DNA of 64,000 nucleotides from Niveispirillum sp943370215 (GCA_943370215.1 CALRQC020000013.1:71759-135758), one strand, 5' to 3'; shown: positions 43,066 through 52,545, numbered from the stretch's first letter. Numbers and translations are program-made. The notes: a model not told the origin generated them from the sequence alone.

Positions 43066-43632
43066 TCAAACTTCCAGGCGGTGGGCGCTGAATTCCACCA
43101 GGGTAGGCACCGCCATACCCACCCGCCGCCCTGCACCGGGAAGCGGCAGGCCGCCCACAGCGACGCAACCGCAGATCAGTTTGTCGATATGGTCGCCATC
43201 GCCGGACAAAGGCAGCATCACGCCCTGCAGCACCAACCGGGTACGCTGGCCAGCCAGTGTGGCCCGCACCAGCATCGGTGCCCGCTGGTCGCGTGACTGG
43301 CGCAGCCAGGAGAACAGGGACAGTTCCAGCGGATGGGCGGATCCATGATCCAGCACAAGACCGGTGAGGGTGCGGCCACAGATACCCTCCAGCCCGGTTC
43401 CGGCCAATCTTGTATAAAATCCGTGATCGGTCACATCAAAAATCGCCAACCATGGCAAAAGTTCCGGAATATCCACCGGGTCCAATGCGGCACGCGGCGG
43501 GGCGACACGCTCGCCCCGCCGCGCACGCCAGTAATCCACGAGCTGGCGCAGCCGGTTATCCGGCAGGTCGGCCAAGGCCGTATCCATTCTCTGCACCATT
43601 GCCGCCAAACCCAAGATGAAACCCCACGCCAT
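43066..43632 (-). CDS. PAS_5-family protein
   Basis: 188 aa with the PAS_5 pattern common in Rhodospirillales: LRQLVDYWRARRGERVAPPRA, DPVDIPELLPWLAIFDV, YTRLAGTGLEGICGRTLTG. A possible small-ligand sensor without output domain. ATG at 43599 is an alternative start. Cotranscribed with mutS is possible (24-bp gap) but not implied by function. Confidence 0.75.
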   Translation of the reverse strand: MAWGFILGLAAMVQRMDTALADLPDNRLRQLVDYWRARRGERVAPPRAALDPVDIPELLPWLAIFDVTDHGFYTRLAGTGLEGICGRTLTGLVLDHGSAHPLELSLFSWLRQSRDQRAPMLVRATLAGQRTRLVLQGVMLPLSGDGDHIDKLICGCVAVGGLPLPGAGRRVGMAVPTLVEFSAHRLEV

Positions 43633-43697
43633 TGCCGCCCTGCGGCCTTCCTGGGGACAGTCTGGAACGGCATCCGTAAAGAATTGCTTAGCCGAAC

Positions 43698-44873
43698 CTA
43701 ACCTTTTGCATAAGGCAGCCCGAATAGGGGCCGCAGCACAGGCACATGGCGGATGATCTCATAGCCACCCAGGCAGGCGGCCAGGGTCAGCGCCACCAGG
43801 GCCGCGAATTCCCAGCCCGCCGAAAGCCCCAGTTTTTTCAGGCCATGCCCGGTACAGACGATCACCGTCTGGTGCAGGATGTAAAAGGGGAAGACCCCGC
43901 GTGACAAATAGGGGAGAATCGGCGGCCGGTGGTTCAGATGCCGCCGGGCAAAGCCCAGGATGGCCAGGATGAAGCCCCATTGCTGGGCGGCATAGACGCA
44001 ACGCATGGTAATGCGCAGCGCCTCCGGCGGCTCGCTGTCGGCATAGGCCGTGTAATAGAGCTGCAAACCGGCATAAGCAGCCAAGCCCAGAACCAGGGCG
44101 GCCCAGCGCAGCCGTTCCGCATTCGCCCAGACGGGCATCCGGCGGGCGAGGACGAAGCCAAACATAAAGGCCGAGAATGACAGGGCGTGATTGTACCAAT
44201 CATCAATCAGCGCATGGGTGACCGGGAAATGGGGTGCCAGCCCCACACGCAGCCCCGCCAGCGCCAGCCAGGGCAGAACCAACAGCCCAGGTCCATTCAT
44301 CCAGTGAAGCCTCGATGATGAACGTAACCAGTCACGGCTAATCATCAATAACATGCTGAGGATCAGCGTATAGACCAGCAGATAGGCCACGAACCAGAGA
44401 TGGTTCCAGGTGGGCAGGATCAGGCAATCGCCATCCCGGCAGAAGCCCTGATAGAAACTCAGATATTGTCCCCAGAACTGCCAATAGCTGCCGGGATAGG
44501 CGATCTTCTCCACCACCTCGACATAGGATTGCGGTGGCACCACCACGGCCATCCCGAACAGCAGCGGGATACCCAGCCGCTTCAAGCGTGACCGTATCAG
44601 TTTTCCAGGCGGCAATCGGTCGGCCATGAAGCGGGTGGCGATGCCGGAGACCAGAAACAGTAAGGTCAACCGCCAGGGGCTGGACAGCATCATCAGCGGT
44701 TCGGCCCAGGGGCTGGCATGGTCGCTTTTGGCGTGCCAGTCCCAACTCACATAGAACATGCCGATATGGTAGAAGATCAACAGACCGAAGGCCCCCACCC
44801 GGACCCAATCCAGGAAATCCAGCCGGGTGGGGGTGCCATCAGGAACGGGGGCGGGTGAAGGTGCGGTTGCCAT
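43698..44873 (-). CDS. Acyltransferase 3 family membrane protein
   Basis: 391 aa with about ten hydrophobic helices and the acyltransferase-3 opening LDFLDWVRVGAFGLLIFYH. This family moves acetyl or other acyl groups onto sugars, often of surface polysaccharides. The start (44873) leaves 20 bp to the GTG of the divergent LytTR gene, so the two share a regulatory space. Open frame upstream to 44954 overlaps that gene and is not used. Confidence 0.85.
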   Translation of the reverse strand: MATAPSPAPVPDGTPTRLDFLDWVRVGAFGLLIFYHIGMFYVSWDWHAKSDHASPWAEPLMMLSSPWRLTLLFLVSGIATRFMADRLPPGKLIRSRLKRLGIPLLFGMAVVVPPQSYVEVVEKIAYPGSYWQFWGQYLSFYQGFCRDGDCLILPTWNHLWFVAYLLVYTLILSMLLMISRDWLRSSSRLHWMNGPGLLVLPWLALAGLRVGLAPHFPVTHALIDDWYNHALSFSAFMFGFVLARRMPVWANAERLRWAALVLGLAAYAGLQLYYTAYADSEPPEALRITMRCVYAAQQWGFILAILGFARRHLNHRPPILPYLSRGVFPFYILHQTVIVCTGHGLKKLGLSAGWEFAALVALTLAACLGGYEIIRHVPVLRPLFGLPYAKG

Positions 44874-44893
44874 GGTCATCGCAAGGGTCTGGT

Positions 44894-45838
44894 GTGGTTG
44901 CCGATGGCCCTGACTGGCGCGGCACCACCCCTGTCGGCAATGCCGGCGGGACAACGGGCACCGCGCCGGTGACGGAAGGGACGGGCGGCACCCGCTGGGG
45001 GATAGGCGGCAACCCGTTCCGCCCCCGCCCCTATCTGCTGCTGGCCCTTCTGGTTCTGCTTTCCAACAGCTTCAATGTGATGACGGCGGTGCAGGAAGGG
45101 GAATGGGCGGGCAAGCCGCTTTCCTGGTGGTTTGTCGCCATGCTGGAAGGCAGCAGCGGCATCATGATCCTGGCCACCAGTGTGCTGCCGGCCCTGGCTC
45201 TGGCGCGGGTACCGCTTTCAGCGCCCTGGGGCCGGCAGGCACGGGCCCATCTGCTGGCCTTGCTGCTGTTTTCCACCCTGCATGTGGTGGGAATGGCGGG
45301 TTTGCGGGAACTCTGCTCCTGGCTGTTCGACCTGAATTACCATTTCCGCCTGTCGCCTGACGTGATGCTCTATGAATTCCGCAAGGATGCCATCACCTAT
45401 ATCGTCTTCGCGGCGATCTTCGTGGCGACAGGTTTGGGACGTGTCAGGCCAGAAACTGACACAGGAATGCCGTCACCGGTCACGACATATGCGCCCACTC
45501 CTATAGCGCCAGCCCAATTTGATATCCGCGATGGCGCGCGGCTGTGGCGGGTGCCGGTGGTCGATATTCTGGCCGTGCGGTCGGCCGGAAATTATGCGGA
45601 ATTTCTGCTGGCCGATGGCCGCGCCCTGCTGATGCGGGCCACCCTGACCCAGGTGCTGGCCGACCTGTCGCCCCACGGCCTGGTACGACCGCATCGGTCC
45701 TGGTTGGTGAACCCGGCCCATGTGCGGGCGGTGCTGCCGGATGGTTCCGGCGACTACAGCCTCACCCTCTCCGACAGCCGCACCATCCCCGCTTCCCGCC
45801 GCTTTCCGGCGGCACTTGCAACGCTGCGGGGGACGTGA
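44894..45838 (+). CDS. LytTR-family DNA-binding regulator with membrane domain
   Basis: About 314 aa from GTG 44894 (AAGGG six bases upstream); a GTG at 44855 would overlap the divergent gene. Three to four hydrophobic segments (YLLLALLVLLSN, ILATSVLPALALA, LLALLLFSTLHVVG, IVFAAIFVATG) precede a LytTR domain at the C-terminus: VPVVDILAVRSAGNYAEFLL, LVRPHRSWLVNPAHV, DSRTIPASRR. Such membrane-bound regulators often control an adjacent gene, here the acyltransferase. Confidence 0.85.
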   Translation: MVADGPDWRGTTPVGNAGGTTGTAPVTEGTGGTRWGIGGNPFRPRPYLLLALLVLLSNSFNVMTAVQEGEWAGKPLSWWFVAMLEGSSGIMILATSVLPALALARVPLSAPWGRQARAHLLALLLFSTLHVVGMAGLRELCSWLFDLNYHFRLSPDVMLYEFRKDAITYIVFAAIFVATGLGRVRPETDTGMPSPVTTYAPTPIAPAQFDIRDGARLWRVPVVDILAVRSAGNYAEFLLADGRALLMRATLTQVLADLSPHGLVRPHRSWLVNPAHVRAVLPDGSGDYSLTLSDSRTIPASRRFPAALATLRGT

Positions 45839-45840
45839 AG

Positions 45841-46137
45841 TCAGGTCAAGGGCAGGCGGTTCTGTCCGGGCGCCCAGAGACGCAGAATGTAGACACATCC
45901 GTCAGATTCGCTGAGACGGTAGACGATCATATGTTGCTGAACCGTCAAAGCCCGCAGGTCGGGGGTATCGTCCAAAAGACGGCCTTGCTCCGGCCATACG
46001 CCCAGGGACTGGATACCAGCCAAAATCTGGCGCACCTTCCGCCGAGCCGTGGGGCCGGAACCCGCCTGTCCATACCATGCGCGGATCAGGGCAAGGTCAC
46101 GCACCGCAGCGGGCGAAAACCGTATCGGACGGACCAT
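45841..46137 (-). CDS. RelE/ParE-type toxin
   Basis: 98 aa matching ParE/RelE-fold toxins: IRFSPAAVRDLALIRAWY, LGVWPEQGRLLDD, LRALTVQQHMIVYRL, VYILRLWAPGQNR. Two bases separate it from the antitoxin gene. ParE members poison gyrase and RelE members cut mRNA; which applies is not clear. It converges on the LytTR gene with 2 bp between stops. Confidence 0.85.
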   Translation of the reverse strand: MVRPIRFSPAAVRDLALIRAWYGQAGSGPTARRKVRQILAGIQSLGVWPEQGRLLDDTPDLRALTVQQHMIVYRLSESDGCVYILRLWAPGQNRLPLT

Positions 46138-46139
46138 TC

Positions 46140-46334
46140 TCAGCGTGAAAGCGGGCGTGCTTGCGGTAGGGGTTTCTCAGCCACCGTGTCCCAGCTTTCC
46201 ACCCAAGCCTTTACATCTTCCAGCGCGATGCTGCCGACCATGGCCATTTCCGCATCAGCAGCCGACACCGCCGCCAGAAGATCGGGCGTTGCCTTGATGG
46301 GGGCTGGCTGTAAAGGGCGGTTCTGTATCGACAT
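46140..46334 (-). CDS. Antitoxin of the ParE-type pair
   Basis: 64 aa; LLAAVSAADAEMAMVGSIALEDVKAWVESWDT is the usual C-terminal toxin-binding part of antitoxins such as those preceding ParE. The start at 46334 has no Shine-Dalgarno; the predicted promoter would start transcripts at the ATG itself. Operator palindrome overlaps the -35. Confidence 0.75.
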   Translation of the reverse strand: MSIQNRPLQPAPIKATPDLLAAVSAADAEMAMVGSIALEDVKAWVESWDTVAEKPLPQARPLSR

Positions 46335-46341
46335 GATAACA

Positions 46342-46374
46342 AGGATAGCAACGATGGCATTCGCTTCCAAGCGA
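46342..46374 (-). promoter_or_regulatory. Promoter and operator palindrome of the TA operon
   Basis: Read on the minus strand: TTGGAA (46370-46365), 17-bp spacer, TATCCT (46347-46342). The inverted repeat TCGCTT-CC-AAGCGA at 46361-46374 overlaps the -35 and could be the autoregulatory site. Confidence 0.45.
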
Positions 46375-46390
46375 TATGCCTATCCCCGAT

Positions 46391-46423
46391 GAAAATGGCG
46401 CCGGCTGTGCGGGCCGGCGCCAT
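46391..46423 (-). terminator. htpG terminator
   Basis: Arms ATGGCGCCGGC/GCCGGCGCCAT, 7-nt loop, then TTTTC reading on the minus strand. Confidence 0.75.
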
Positions 46424-46457
46424 CTCTCTTCAGGGCATCGTCAGGCTTAGGCGCCGA

Positions 46458-48338
46458 TCAGCCCAAGCCGCGCTCAACAAAGCTGGCCATGCGGCGCGCA
46501 AACGCCACCGGGTCGGGCAAGGTTTCGCCCTCCACGATGCGGGCCTGATCCATCAACAGATAGGCTGCATCTTCCAGCGCGTCGGCGGCCCCCTCCTGGC
46601 CGGCCTTTTCCGCCAGACGGCGGATCAGCGGGTGGCTGGGGTTCAGTTCCAGCACCCGCTTGGCGCTGGCATCGGCCCCCAACTGGCCATGCTGCTTCAA
46701 CAGGCGCTGCAGGTGGATATCCATATCGCCATCATCGGCCACCAGACAGACGGCACTGTCGGTCAGCCGTTCAGAGCGGCGGACATCCTTCACCGCCTCG
46801 CCCAGCGTCAGTTTCAGCAGGGCGATCAGGGAAGACAGATCGCCTTCCGCCGGCTTCTCCGCCTCGTCCTTCTTTTCCTCGCCGTTCGTGCCCTTGATCT
46901 TGGACAGGTCGGCCCCGCCACGGGTGACGGACTTGAAGGCCTTGCCCTTGGCCTCCCGCACCGACCCCAGCCAGAATTCATCCACCGGGTCGGTCAGCAG
47001 CATCACCTCCACGCCCTTGGCGCGGAAGCCTTCGATCTGCGGGCTCTTGGCGAGGGCGGCGGCATCCTCACCGGTAATGTAGTAGATCGTGTCCTGGCCT
47101 TCCTTCATCCGCCCGATATAGGTTTCCAGGCTCACCAGCTCGCCATTGCTGGCGGTGGTGCGGAAGCGCAGCAGCTTCAGCAGATCGTCGCGGTGGGTGA
47201 AGTCCTCATACAGGCCTTCCTTCAGCACCGCACCGAAGGCATCCCAGAAGCGGGCATAATCGGCGGCCTGTTCGGGGTCGGCCGCCTTCTTGTTCAGGTC
47301 GCCCAGCACGCGCTTGACGATGCCGGCCTTCAGCTTGGCCAGCACCGGGTTGTGCTGCAGCATCTCGCGGCTGACATTCAGCGGCAAATCTTCGCTGTCC
47401 ACGACGCCGCGCAGGAAGCGCAGATAGGGGGGCACCAGCCCTTCCGCCTCGTCGGTGATGAAGACGCGGCGGACATAGAGCTTCACATGATGGGCGCGGC
47501 GCGGGTCGAACAGGTCGAACGGGCGCTGCTGCGGCACGAACAGCAGGCCGGTATATTCGATCACCCCTTCGGCGCGCCAATGCAGGGTCAGCCACGGATC
47601 ATCGAAGCTGTGGCCGACATGGTGATAAAATTCCTTATACTGCTCTTCGGTGATCTCCGACTTCGACCGGGTCCAGAGCGCGCTGGCAGCATTGACCGAA
47701 TCCGCCTCTTCGCCCAGCAGGATGGGCACGGCGATATGGTCGGAATATTTCTTCACCACCGACCGCAGCCGGTGTTCGTCCAGGAAATCCTTCTCGTCCG
47801 CCTTCACATGCAGCACGATGCGGGTGCCACGGGCCGGCGCATCGGCGCTCTCGGCCACAGTGAAGCTGCCCTTGCCATCACTGCTCCACAGCCAGCCATG
47901 CTTTTCACCGGCACGGCTGGAATAGACATCCACCTTGTCGGCGATCATGAAGGCGGAATAGAAGCCGACGCCGAACTGGCCGATCAGGCTGACATCCTTC
48001 TTGGCATCACCCGACAGGTTCTTGACGAAGGCGGACGTGCCGGACCGGGCAATGGTGCCCAGATTATCCACCAGATCCTGCCGGTTCATGCCGATGCCGT
48101 TATCGGTCACGGTCAGCGTGCCAGCATCCTTGTCGATCACCAGACGGATCTTGAAGTCCGGGTCGCCGTCCATCAGCGCCGCATCGGTCTGTGCTGCATA
48201 GCGCAGCTTGTCGCAGGCGTCCGATGCGTTGGAGATCAATTCCCGCAGGAAGACTTCCTTGTCCGAGTAGAGGCTGTGGGCCACCATGTCCAGCAGGCGG
48301 CTGACCTCGGCCTGGAAACTAAGCCGTTCCTCGCTCAT
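46458..48338 (-). CDS. htpG: Chaperone HtpG (Hsp90)
   Basis: 626-aa cytosolic Hsp90. ATP-binding motifs ELISNASDACDKLRY (Glu and Asn), DNGIGM and GQFGVGFYSAFM; client domain motifs RRVFITDEAEGLVPPYLRFL and VDSEDLPLNVSRE. Length normal (E. coli 624). Monocistronic with its own terminator. Confidence 0.98.
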   Translation of the reverse strand: MSEERLSFQAEVSRLLDMVAHSLYSDKEVFLRELISNASDACDKLRYAAQTDAALMDGDPDFKIRLVIDKDAGTLTVTDNGIGMNRQDLVDNLGTIARSGTSAFVKNLSGDAKKDVSLIGQFGVGFYSAFMIADKVDVYSSRAGEKHGWLWSSDGKGSFTVAESADAPARGTRIVLHVKADEKDFLDEHRLRSVVKKYSDHIAVPILLGEEADSVNAASALWTRSKSEITEEQYKEFYHHVGHSFDDPWLTLHWRAEGVIEYTGLLFVPQQRPFDLFDPRRAHHVKLYVRRVFITDEAEGLVPPYLRFLRGVVDSEDLPLNVSREMLQHNPVLAKLKAGIVKRVLGDLNKKAADPEQAADYARFWDAFGAVLKEGLYEDFTHRDDLLKLLRFRTTASNGELVSLETYIGRMKEGQDTIYYITGEDAAALAKSPQIEGFRAKGVEVMLLTDPVDEFWLGSVREAKGKAFKSVTRGGADLSKIKGTNGEEKKDEAEKPAEGDLSSLIALLKLTLGEAVKDVRRSERLTDSAVCLVADDGDMDIHLQRLLKQHGQLGADASAKRVLELNPSHPLIRRLAEKAGQEGAADALEDAAYLLMDQARIVEGETLPDPVAFARRMASFVERGLG

Positions 48339-48485
48339 CGCTTCTCATCTCTCATCAAGTGGTCATGCAACAGGCGGCCAGAATGGGCCGCAGCCGGCTG
48401 TCGATATGGGACAGCCGGGAGTGCGGCGCAAGGGGGAAGCGCAACCACTGGGCATCGTAAGCTGAATTGCCCGGCCGCAGGGCCA

Positions 48486-49001
48486 TCACTTGGCCCGGCT
48501 GACCTTGATCGGCGTGCTGGTGCCGTCAACGCGCAGGGTGTAGCTGCCCAGAAGCGCCTTTTCGATGGTCACCTTGCGGCCGGGGCGCAGACTGTTCACA
48601 CTCTGTGTCACCACCTGCTGCCACACCTGCCCATTATCCAGGGTGATGATCCAGCGTCCCGGCATCCGCTCGCGGGCGTCCTGGATGGTGGCGCTGATCG
48701 TTTCCGCCTCTTCAGCTTCCTTGGGCTTGTCCTCCTTGGCCAGCCGTTCGGCCCCGAACCGCTGTTCGGCGCTGGGCTGTGGGGCGGGGGGAGCCACCGG
48801 CGTGGCGGGGAAAACCTTGGCCTCGTGCGGGAAAAAGGCCCCGATGGCCGGTACGGTGCGGTCATAACAGGCCAACCGGGCGGTATCATCCTTGATCTGG
48901 ACGCATTTCAGCGCATCGGGTGGCTCTGTGGCGAAAACCGGGGTGACAGCCCCCAGGCACAGGGCGGCGAATGAAAGCGGAGCAATAATGGCGACGCGCA
49001 T
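48486..49001 (-). CDS. Secreted protein of unknown function with CYD motif
   Basis: 171 aa with a Sec signal MRVAIIAPLSFAALCLGAVTPVFA. The mature N-terminus has CVQIKDDTARLACYDR, a motif found at the start of several small envelope proteins in proteobacteria, then a Pro/Ala and Glu-rich linker and a beta-rich C-terminus (WIITLDNGQVWQQV, SLRPGRKVTIEKALLGSYTL). Start at 49001 has GAAGGGAA five bases upstream; starts further up at 49082 do not. It sits where purQ would be expected after purS. Confidence 0.75.
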   Translation of the reverse strand: MRVAIIAPLSFAALCLGAVTPVFATEPPDALKCVQIKDDTARLACYDRTVPAIGAFFPHEAKVFPATPVAPPAPQPSAEQRFGAERLAKEDKPKEAEEAETISATIQDARERMPGRWIITLDNGQVWQQVVTQSVNSLRPGRKVTIEKALLGSYTLRVDGTSTPIKVSRAK

Positions 49002-49093
49002 GAAATTCCCTTCCATGACAAGCGCCCCGGACGGGCGCAGCCCATGGCTCCAGTCTCTACCCCCCTGCATCCTGTTTCTCAATCAGGGAAAAG

Positions 49094-49133
49094 AAAAAGG
49101 GCGTGTCCAACTGTGGCTGGACACGCCCTTTTT
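49094..49133 (-). terminator. Terminator after purS
   Basis: Perfect 16-bp arms AAAAAGGGCGTGTCCA/TGGACACGCCCTTTTT with an 8-nt loop; works in both directions. Confidence 0.85.
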
Positions 49134-49172
49134 CACATGCTTCACCGCCGGCATCCGGGCCGGCAGGGGAAA

Positions 49173-49415
49173 TCAGCCCACCAGCTCGACCGAATAATTC
49201 TCGATCACGGTGTTGGCCAGCAGCTTGCGGCACATTTCCTCAATCTGGGCCTTGGCCTTGACCGGGTCGGTCTCCGCCACTTCCAGTTCGATCAGCTTGC
49301 CCTGGCGAACGTCGCCCACGCCCTCGAAACCCAGATTGGTCAGCGCATGGCCAATGGCCTTGCCCTGGGGGTCCAGCACGCCGTTCTTCAGGGTGACGAT
49401 GACTTTGGCCTTCAT
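49173..49415 (-). CDS. purS: Phosphoribosylformylglycinamidine synthase subunit PurS
   Basis: 80 aa; small subunit that joins PurQ and PurL. Motifs MKAKVIVTLKNGVLDPQG, IGHALTNLGFEGVGDVRQGKLI, CRKLLANTVIENY. The Shine-Dalgarno is weak. purQ does not follow: the gene downstream encodes an unrelated secreted protein. purC lies about 970 bp upstream on the same strand beyond a divergent-type gene. Confidence 0.95.
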   Translation of the reverse strand: MKAKVIVTLKNGVLDPQGKAIGHALTNLGFEGVGDVRQGKLIELEVAETDPVKAKAQIEEMCRKLLANTVIENYSVELVG

Positions 49416-49733
49416 GGGGGCACCCGCTGTCTTGAGGCAGAAATCGATGGCGGTGGGATAGCAAAAACCAGTCAGCTTGGCGACCTGGAAAGATAGCGCC
49501 GCAACGCAGGGAAGCCTTGCCCCAGATGGAGAAGCGCCAGGGCGTTGCCGGCGGCATAGATCACCGGGCAGGCGATCTTCACCCCCTCTCCCCGGTGGAT
49601 GGAGAGGCGGATGGCGGTAAAAAAGCCGATCATACAATCAGATTTGAAATCCAGTCCTCTATAGCGGTTGATGACGTGTAAGTCGTCCTGTAATATAAAA
49701 ATCTAAAAATAGGCAAGTTGAGGGGAGGCAATG
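49416..49733. other. Gap between purS and the repeat-protein gene
   Basis: Contains the possible small frame at 49472-49633. From about 49630 the sequence becomes AT-rich (runs such as TAATATAAAAATCTAAAAATA), likely carrying the promoter of the next plus-strand gene. Confidence 0.5.
49472..49633 (-). CDS. Possible small ORF upstream of purS
   Basis: 53 codons, MIGFFTAIRLSIHRGEG... ending ALRRYLSRSPS, in the gap between purS and the repeat-protein gene. Hydrophobic start, basic end, no known family. It may be a fragment or by chance. Confidence 0.25.
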   Translation of the reverse strand: MIGFFTAIRLSIHRGEGVKIACPVIYAAGNALALLHLGQGFPALRRYLSRSPS

Positions 49734-50069
49734 ATGTTAAAGGTCTTGTTGGGATGTGTCGTCTTATTTGGTATATCGTTATCGGCCTATGGGCAGGCCC
49801 CAACCACCTACCAGACATATGGAAACATGACATATGGCTCTGACGGGAGTGTCTATCAGCGGCAGGGAAATACAACGTATACCAATCGCGGTAAAAACTA
49901 TCAGACGTATGGAAATACTACATATGGTTCAGATGGTTCAGTAATGCAGCGTCAAGGCAATACTACATACTCTAACCGTGGCACATCCTATCAGACCCAA
50001 GGGAATGTAACATATGGCCCGAATGGGAAGGTGTGCCAGAAAATCGGAAATGTTGTATATTGCAACTGA
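49734..50069 (+). CDS. Secreted protein built of 15-residue YGN/TYG repeats
   Basis: 111 aa: Sec signal (MLKVLLGCVVLFGISLSAYGQA) and then three 30-residue repeats, each made of two 15-residue halves of form YQTYGNxTYGSDGSV and YQRQGNTTYxNRGxx; the last copy is shortened and ends VCQKIGNVVYCN with two Cys. Start at the second ATG (GGAGG five bases before it). Base composition is much lower in GC than its neighbours, suggesting transfer. Function unknown; the Tyr/Gly/Asn repeats suggest a beta-solenoid or surface-exposed fibre-like fold. It splits purC from purS. Confidence 0.8.
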   Translation: MLKVLLGCVVLFGISLSAYGQAPTTYQTYGNMTYGSDGSVYQRQGNTTYTNRGKNYQTYGNTTYGSDGSVMQRQGNTTYSNRGTSYQTQGNVTYGPNGKVCQKIGNVVYCN

Positions 50070-50380
50070 AATCGGCCTTCCCGGAAGGTTGGTCCTTCGT
50101 ATTGAGAATCCGTCGACCTTATTTCTTTAGGGCTGCCCACAATAGGGGCGCGCCAGATGTTATTTTGTCTAAGCGCCGACGAGATACCCGTTGCCAGCAC
50201 GTGGCACCAGCAGCCAGGCGCGTCCATCCGGGAAGATGTTCAGCTTCCAGTCGGTGGCCGGCAAATGCAAAAGGGCTGGAATGGCAAAAACCAGTTCCAG
50301 CCCCAGCATCACGATAAAATCAGCGTAAGCCAGCAACAAAGGCAGGGGCCGCAACCGGTCCATGCCCTGTCACCCGAACC
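50070..50380. other. Gap between the repeat-protein gene and purC
   Basis: Apart from the possible ORF at 50169-50363, no gene, repeat or clear terminator is visible. The first ~60 bp keep the lower GC of the repeat-protein gene. Confidence 0.5.
50169..50363 (-). CDS. Possible small hydrophobic ORF downstream of purC
   Basis: 64 codons starting MDRLRPLPLLLAYADFIVM, a hydrophobic N-terminus followed by WKLNIFPDGRAWLLVPRAG. It begins 17 bp past the purC stop on the same strand. It may be a genuine small membrane protein or a remnant; no family recognised. Confidence 0.35.
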   Translation of the reverse strand: MDRLRPLPLLLAYADFIVMLGLELVFAIPALLHLPATDWKLNIFPDGRAWLLVPRAGNGYLVGA

Positions 50381-51145
<765 letters not shown>

Positions 51146-51294
51146 GGGTTGGTGTCCAGCAATCGTTCCAGCAAAAAGGGGAACGGACCCGTCAGGCGGG
51201 TGCCACCGGGTCCGATGTCTTTCCCTATAGCAAGCCGGGGGCTTTTATACAATGCACCCAGCGATGCGGACGGGTCAGTGCAGGGTATCGTCGC

Positions 51295-52047
51295 CTATAG
51301 GGTCAGGGGTGCGAAGGGGGTGCGGTCGGGGCGGCCGGGGGCGAAGCGGAAGATGGGCGGCACGCCCGAACGGCCCATGGCGGGCAGGGCGATGCTGGCC
51401 GAACTGCCGGTTTCGAATCCGATGGGGGTCACCACGCACATGGCGCCGCGCGGCCCGCTATCACCATCCCAGATGCGGCTGCCCAGCAATTCCTCCCAGG
51501 CTTTCCAGTCGCCCTTGTCCGGATCGGGCGCGGGTGCAGCCTGGAACAGCGGGCGGTAGAATTTCTGCCGGGCGGAACTGTCATCATTCAGGTCGGACGC
51601 TGTCAGCATGGACAGGCCGACCGGAATCGGTTTCACCCGCACCCGCCCGCCATCGGCCGGCAGGGCCAGCCAGAAGGCATCGCGGTTATCGGCAATCACC
51701 AGATTGAAGGGGCGGTAAGCCCTGCCATCCAGATCGGCCAGCGCCTCGGCGGCATCCTTGGCGTCGGCATGGTCCAGCGCATCCAGCACCAGCTCCCCCC
51801 GCGACCTTTTGCCCGGGGCCGGTCCCAGCGTGTCCTTGCGGTTCAGGATCACGGCGACCACGCCATGATCATTCAGCCCCAGCCAGGAGCCGCCCGCCGT
51901 TTCATCCAGCCCGGCCACCACATCGGGCCGGTCAGGCCAATGGCGGGCGGGCGGCTTCCAGGGGCGGTTGACCATCTCATCCCGGTTGCCGGCCAGGATC
52001 AACGGCCAGTCATGGCCGGGCCGGCGCAAAAGCACGATGCTGCACAT
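51295..52047 (-). CDS. NRDE (TANGO2-like) family protein
   Basis: 250 aa beginning MCSIVLLRR with the family's invariant Cys at position 2, then LAGNRDEMVNRP, GGSWLGLNDHGVVAVILNR and FNLVIADN. The NRDE/TANGO2 family has an N-terminal nucleophile-like fold; its role is debated (haem or lipid handling in eukaryotes). Start at 52047 has GGGGAGAG four bases before it; upstream starts lack the Cys at position 2. Confidence 0.9.
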   Translation of the reverse strand: MCSIVLLRRPGHDWPLILAGNRDEMVNRPWKPPARHWPDRPDVVAGLDETAGGSWLGLNDHGVVAVILNRKDTLGPAPGKRSRGELVLDALDHADAKDAAEALADLDGRAYRPFNLVIADNRDAFWLALPADGGRVRVKPIPVGLSMLTASDLNDDSSARQKFYRPLFQAAPAPDPDKGDWKAWEELLGSRIWDGDSGPRGAMCVVTPIGFETGSSASIALPAMGRSGVPPIFRFAPGRPDRTPFAPLTL

Positions 52048-52218
52048 GATCTCTCCCCAGAAAACGTTCCGGCTGCCAAACAAATTTCCCGGCCGCAGTG
52101 ATGCAGGTCAATGCCTGACCAACCGGTCATGCCGCAACCATGGCGTATGGAACAGGTCCGGTATATAAGCGGATTATCCCAAGGGGGCGTTTACGCCCGG
52201 CTTAGAGAGGAAGTGGAT

Positions 52219-52539
52219 ATGACCACGTTCGATGATCGCGAGCAGGCATTCGAAAACAAGTTCAAGCACGATCAGGAACTGCAGTTCCGCGTCTATGCCC
52301 GCCGCGCCAAGCTGATCGGGCTGTGGGCCGCCGAGCAGATGGGCATCACCGGCGAGGATGCCGAAGCCTATGGCAAGCTGATCGTCAATGTTGATTTCGA
52401 GGAACCGGGCCACAGGGATATCGTCCGCAAGCTGCTGGCCGATTTCAAGGCCAAGGGCGTGGATATCTCCGAACACCGGATCGAGAAGGAAATGGATATC
52501 CTGCTGGAAAAGGCCCGGCAGCAGTTGCAGGCGGAATGA
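52219..52539 (+). CDS. DUF1476 protein, F1-ATPase zeta-type inhibitor
   Basis: 106 aa: MTTFDDREQAFENKFKHDQELQFRVYARRAKLIGLWAAEQMG, four predicted helices. This matches the alphaproteobacterial DUF1476 family, which includes the zeta subunit that inhibits the ATP synthase in Paracoccus. In other species zeta homologues differ in inhibitory power. Start at 52219 with GAGAGGAAG. It lies far from ATP synthase genes. Confidence 0.93.
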   Translation: MTTFDDREQAFENKFKHDQELQFRVYARRAKLIGLWAAEQMGITGEDAEAYGKLIVNVDFEEPGHRDIVRKLLADFKAKGVDISEHRIEKEMDILLEKARQQLQAE

Positions 52540-52545
52540 GAAAGC

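Noticed and set aside
46389..48974. An 861-codon plus-strand open frame opposite htpG
   Set aside because: A shadow of the Hsp90 gene with no motif; the minus-strand protein has all Hsp90 signatures.
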